Positions 63,327 to 64,000 of a DNA stretch of 64,000 nt are shown here, one piece after another; the stretch's first letter is position 1; every line of letters starts with the position of its first letter. The notes under the pieces were generated by a model. The model saw only the letters and a program-made list of their open reading frames with translations, did not search any database and was not told the origin of the DNA. A program made the translations under genes and the position numbers. Location of the stretch: the IMG/VR virus record IMGVR_UViG_3300042502_001233, positions 145,125 through 209,124 of that record; one strand, 5' to 3'. This DNA comes from a virus.

Positions 63327-63773
63327 ATGAAACGATTAATAAAACATTTATTACGAGAAGCGATGTTGGAGCCTATCTTAAATGATAATTTTCACCAATG
63401 GTTTGATGGTAGTCAAGTTGTTGATGACAATGGTAACCCACTTGTGTGTTACCATGGTACCAGTAAAAGTTTTTCTACTTTTAATCGTAAACATTCAGCA
63501 CAAGGTGTGTTTTGGTTTACTAGTGATAAAAACAAAATAATCGCTGGAGAAGCTGGTGCCGCATCTAGAGATGCGATTATCCCAGTATTTTTATCAGCTA
63601 AAAACTTAGCTGGATGGAGCGAATATGGAAAACTAGGATTAGGTCAAATACAAGGTAGAGGTTACGATGGTGTTAAATTAGATGATGATTACATTATTTT
63701 TGAACCAACTCAAATAAAATCTATTAACAACAAAGGTGAATGGAGCTCAAACAATAAAAATATTTTTAAATAA
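63327..63773 (+). CDS. ADP-ribosyltransferase-like protein with head-targeting-like N-terminus
   Basis: 148 residues. After MKRLIKHLLREAMLE come WFDGSQVVDDNGNPLVCYHG with T, GVFWFTSDK, and GYDGVKLDDDYIIFEPTQIK. These are the blocks of the ART-PolyVal type toxin domain: YHGT for NAD, FT-D, and the end x-D-x-IIFEPTQIKS. LRE/A fits a T4-type prohead protease site. A function like T4 Alt (host-protein ADP-ribosylation at injection) is inferred. Confidence 0.72.
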   Translation: MKRLIKHLLREAMLEPILNDNFHQWFDGSQVVDDNGNPLVCYHGTSKSFSTFNRKHSAQGVFWFTSDKNKIIAGEAGAASRDAIIPVFLSAKNLAGWSEYGKLGLGQIQGRGYDGVKLDDDYIIFEPTQIKSINNKGEWSSNNKNIFK

Positions 63774-63774
63774 T

Positions 63775-63915
63775 ATTTACATTTAAAATAGTTTTTATTA
63801 TATTTATGATTATACGTTAACTCCGTATTGGTTTTGAGTCAGAAATGGCTTCAGAGTTGTCTAGGCAACAAAGAAATTAGTACAATAATAACAATAAATT
63901 AAAAGTTAATTAAAC
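63775..63915 (+). promoter_or_regulatory. Intergenic leader with late motif
   Basis: TATATTTATGATTATA at 63799-63814 resembles the late motif. Downstream, 63815-63890 is richer in G and C than most spacers and has a small hairpin GTTG/CAAC. This suggests a long 5' leader of about 100 bases before the ATG at 63916. Nothing else seen. Confidence 0.4.
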
Positions 63916-64000
63916 ATGAAAAACTTAAATTATGTGGTACCAAAAATGCCAACAGCTAATTTGGCTGTAAACAAAAGTAGAGTTAAGCTCTACAACAAGC
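63916..64000 (+). CDS. 5' end of a further gene, cut by the window edge
   Basis: ATG at 63916 opens MKNLNYVVPKMPTANLAVNK and then SRVKLYNK, continuing to the last base. Too short to name. The late motif and long leader suggest a strongly expressed virion protein. Confidence 0.5.
   Translation, partial: MKNLNYVVPKMPTANLAVNKSRVKLYNK

Noticed and set aside
63815-63890. tRNA or known riboswitch
   Set aside because: No cloverleaf or recognised aptamer could be folded by eye.

Overview
The window is about 64 kb of AT-rich DNA from a large tailed phage with a contractile tail, organised like a T4-type myovirus. The supporting genes are a contractile tail sheath, a gp5-like baseplate spike with an OB fold, a gp55-like late sigma factor, a family B DNA polymerase, PhoH, an SNF2-type helicase, dUTPase and glutaredoxin. 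The host is probably a Bacteroidota bacterium (Flavobacteriia-like). Several replication and metabolism genes are preceded by TTG, about 20 bases, then TAnnTTTG, the Bacteroidota housekeeping promoter. Ribosome binding sites are A-rich rather than Shine-Dalgarno-like. No tRNA, rRNA or CRISPR array was seen. Layout: 1-3.3 kb carries a large virion protein that looks like a processed internal head protein, plus small ORFs. 3.4-5.2 kb is a homing endonuclease inserted at the 3' end of the tail sheath gene (5.2-8.1 kb, minus). 8.4-16.3 kb (minus) is a tail fibre and neck module with beta-roll repeat proteins. 16.4-18.5 kb carries a helicase and glutaredoxin, followed by a second zinc-ribbon homing endonuclease and a neck-like protein. 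20.8-25.6 kb (minus) is DNA polymerase B split by an intein inside its catalytic motif C. 25.8-32.9 kb (minus) is a second fibre module, and 33-35.5 kb (plus) holds small virion proteins. 35.6-51.9 kb and 53.9-56.8 kb form a large glycan module: family 2, 4, 10 and 11 type glycosyltransferases, GDP-mannose dehydratase, a DegT-type aminotransferase, a hexapeptide acyltransferase, a methyltransferase, a cupin and an SGNH hydrolase. 56.8-63.8 kb holds the late sigma factor, baseplate proteins and two genes sharing an N-terminal tag, one of them an ADP-ribosyltransferase-like protein. The window ends in the first codons of a further gene. The strongest theme is mobile elements at gene ends. Four free-standing homing endonucleases and two inteins lie in the window. 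In three cases the endonuclease sits at the end of a gene and a second copy of that end (sheath 3' end, two glycosyltransferase 5' ends) is present on the far side. In both glycosyltransferase cases the second copy is heavily changed at synonymous positions. In the first of these (35.6-39 kb) the recoded start forms a strong hairpin and runs into UGA, and the rest of the gene continues in another frame. The layout AGC-UGAA-AGC would allow a 7-base ribosome hop or a +1 frameshift. This recalls the mobile cassette of T4 mobA and the gene 60 bypass, but the same glycosyltransferase also contains an intein. A recurrent motif, roughly ATATTTATAATAAAA, precedes most virion genes in both orientations and is proposed as the late promoter read with the gp55-like sigma.
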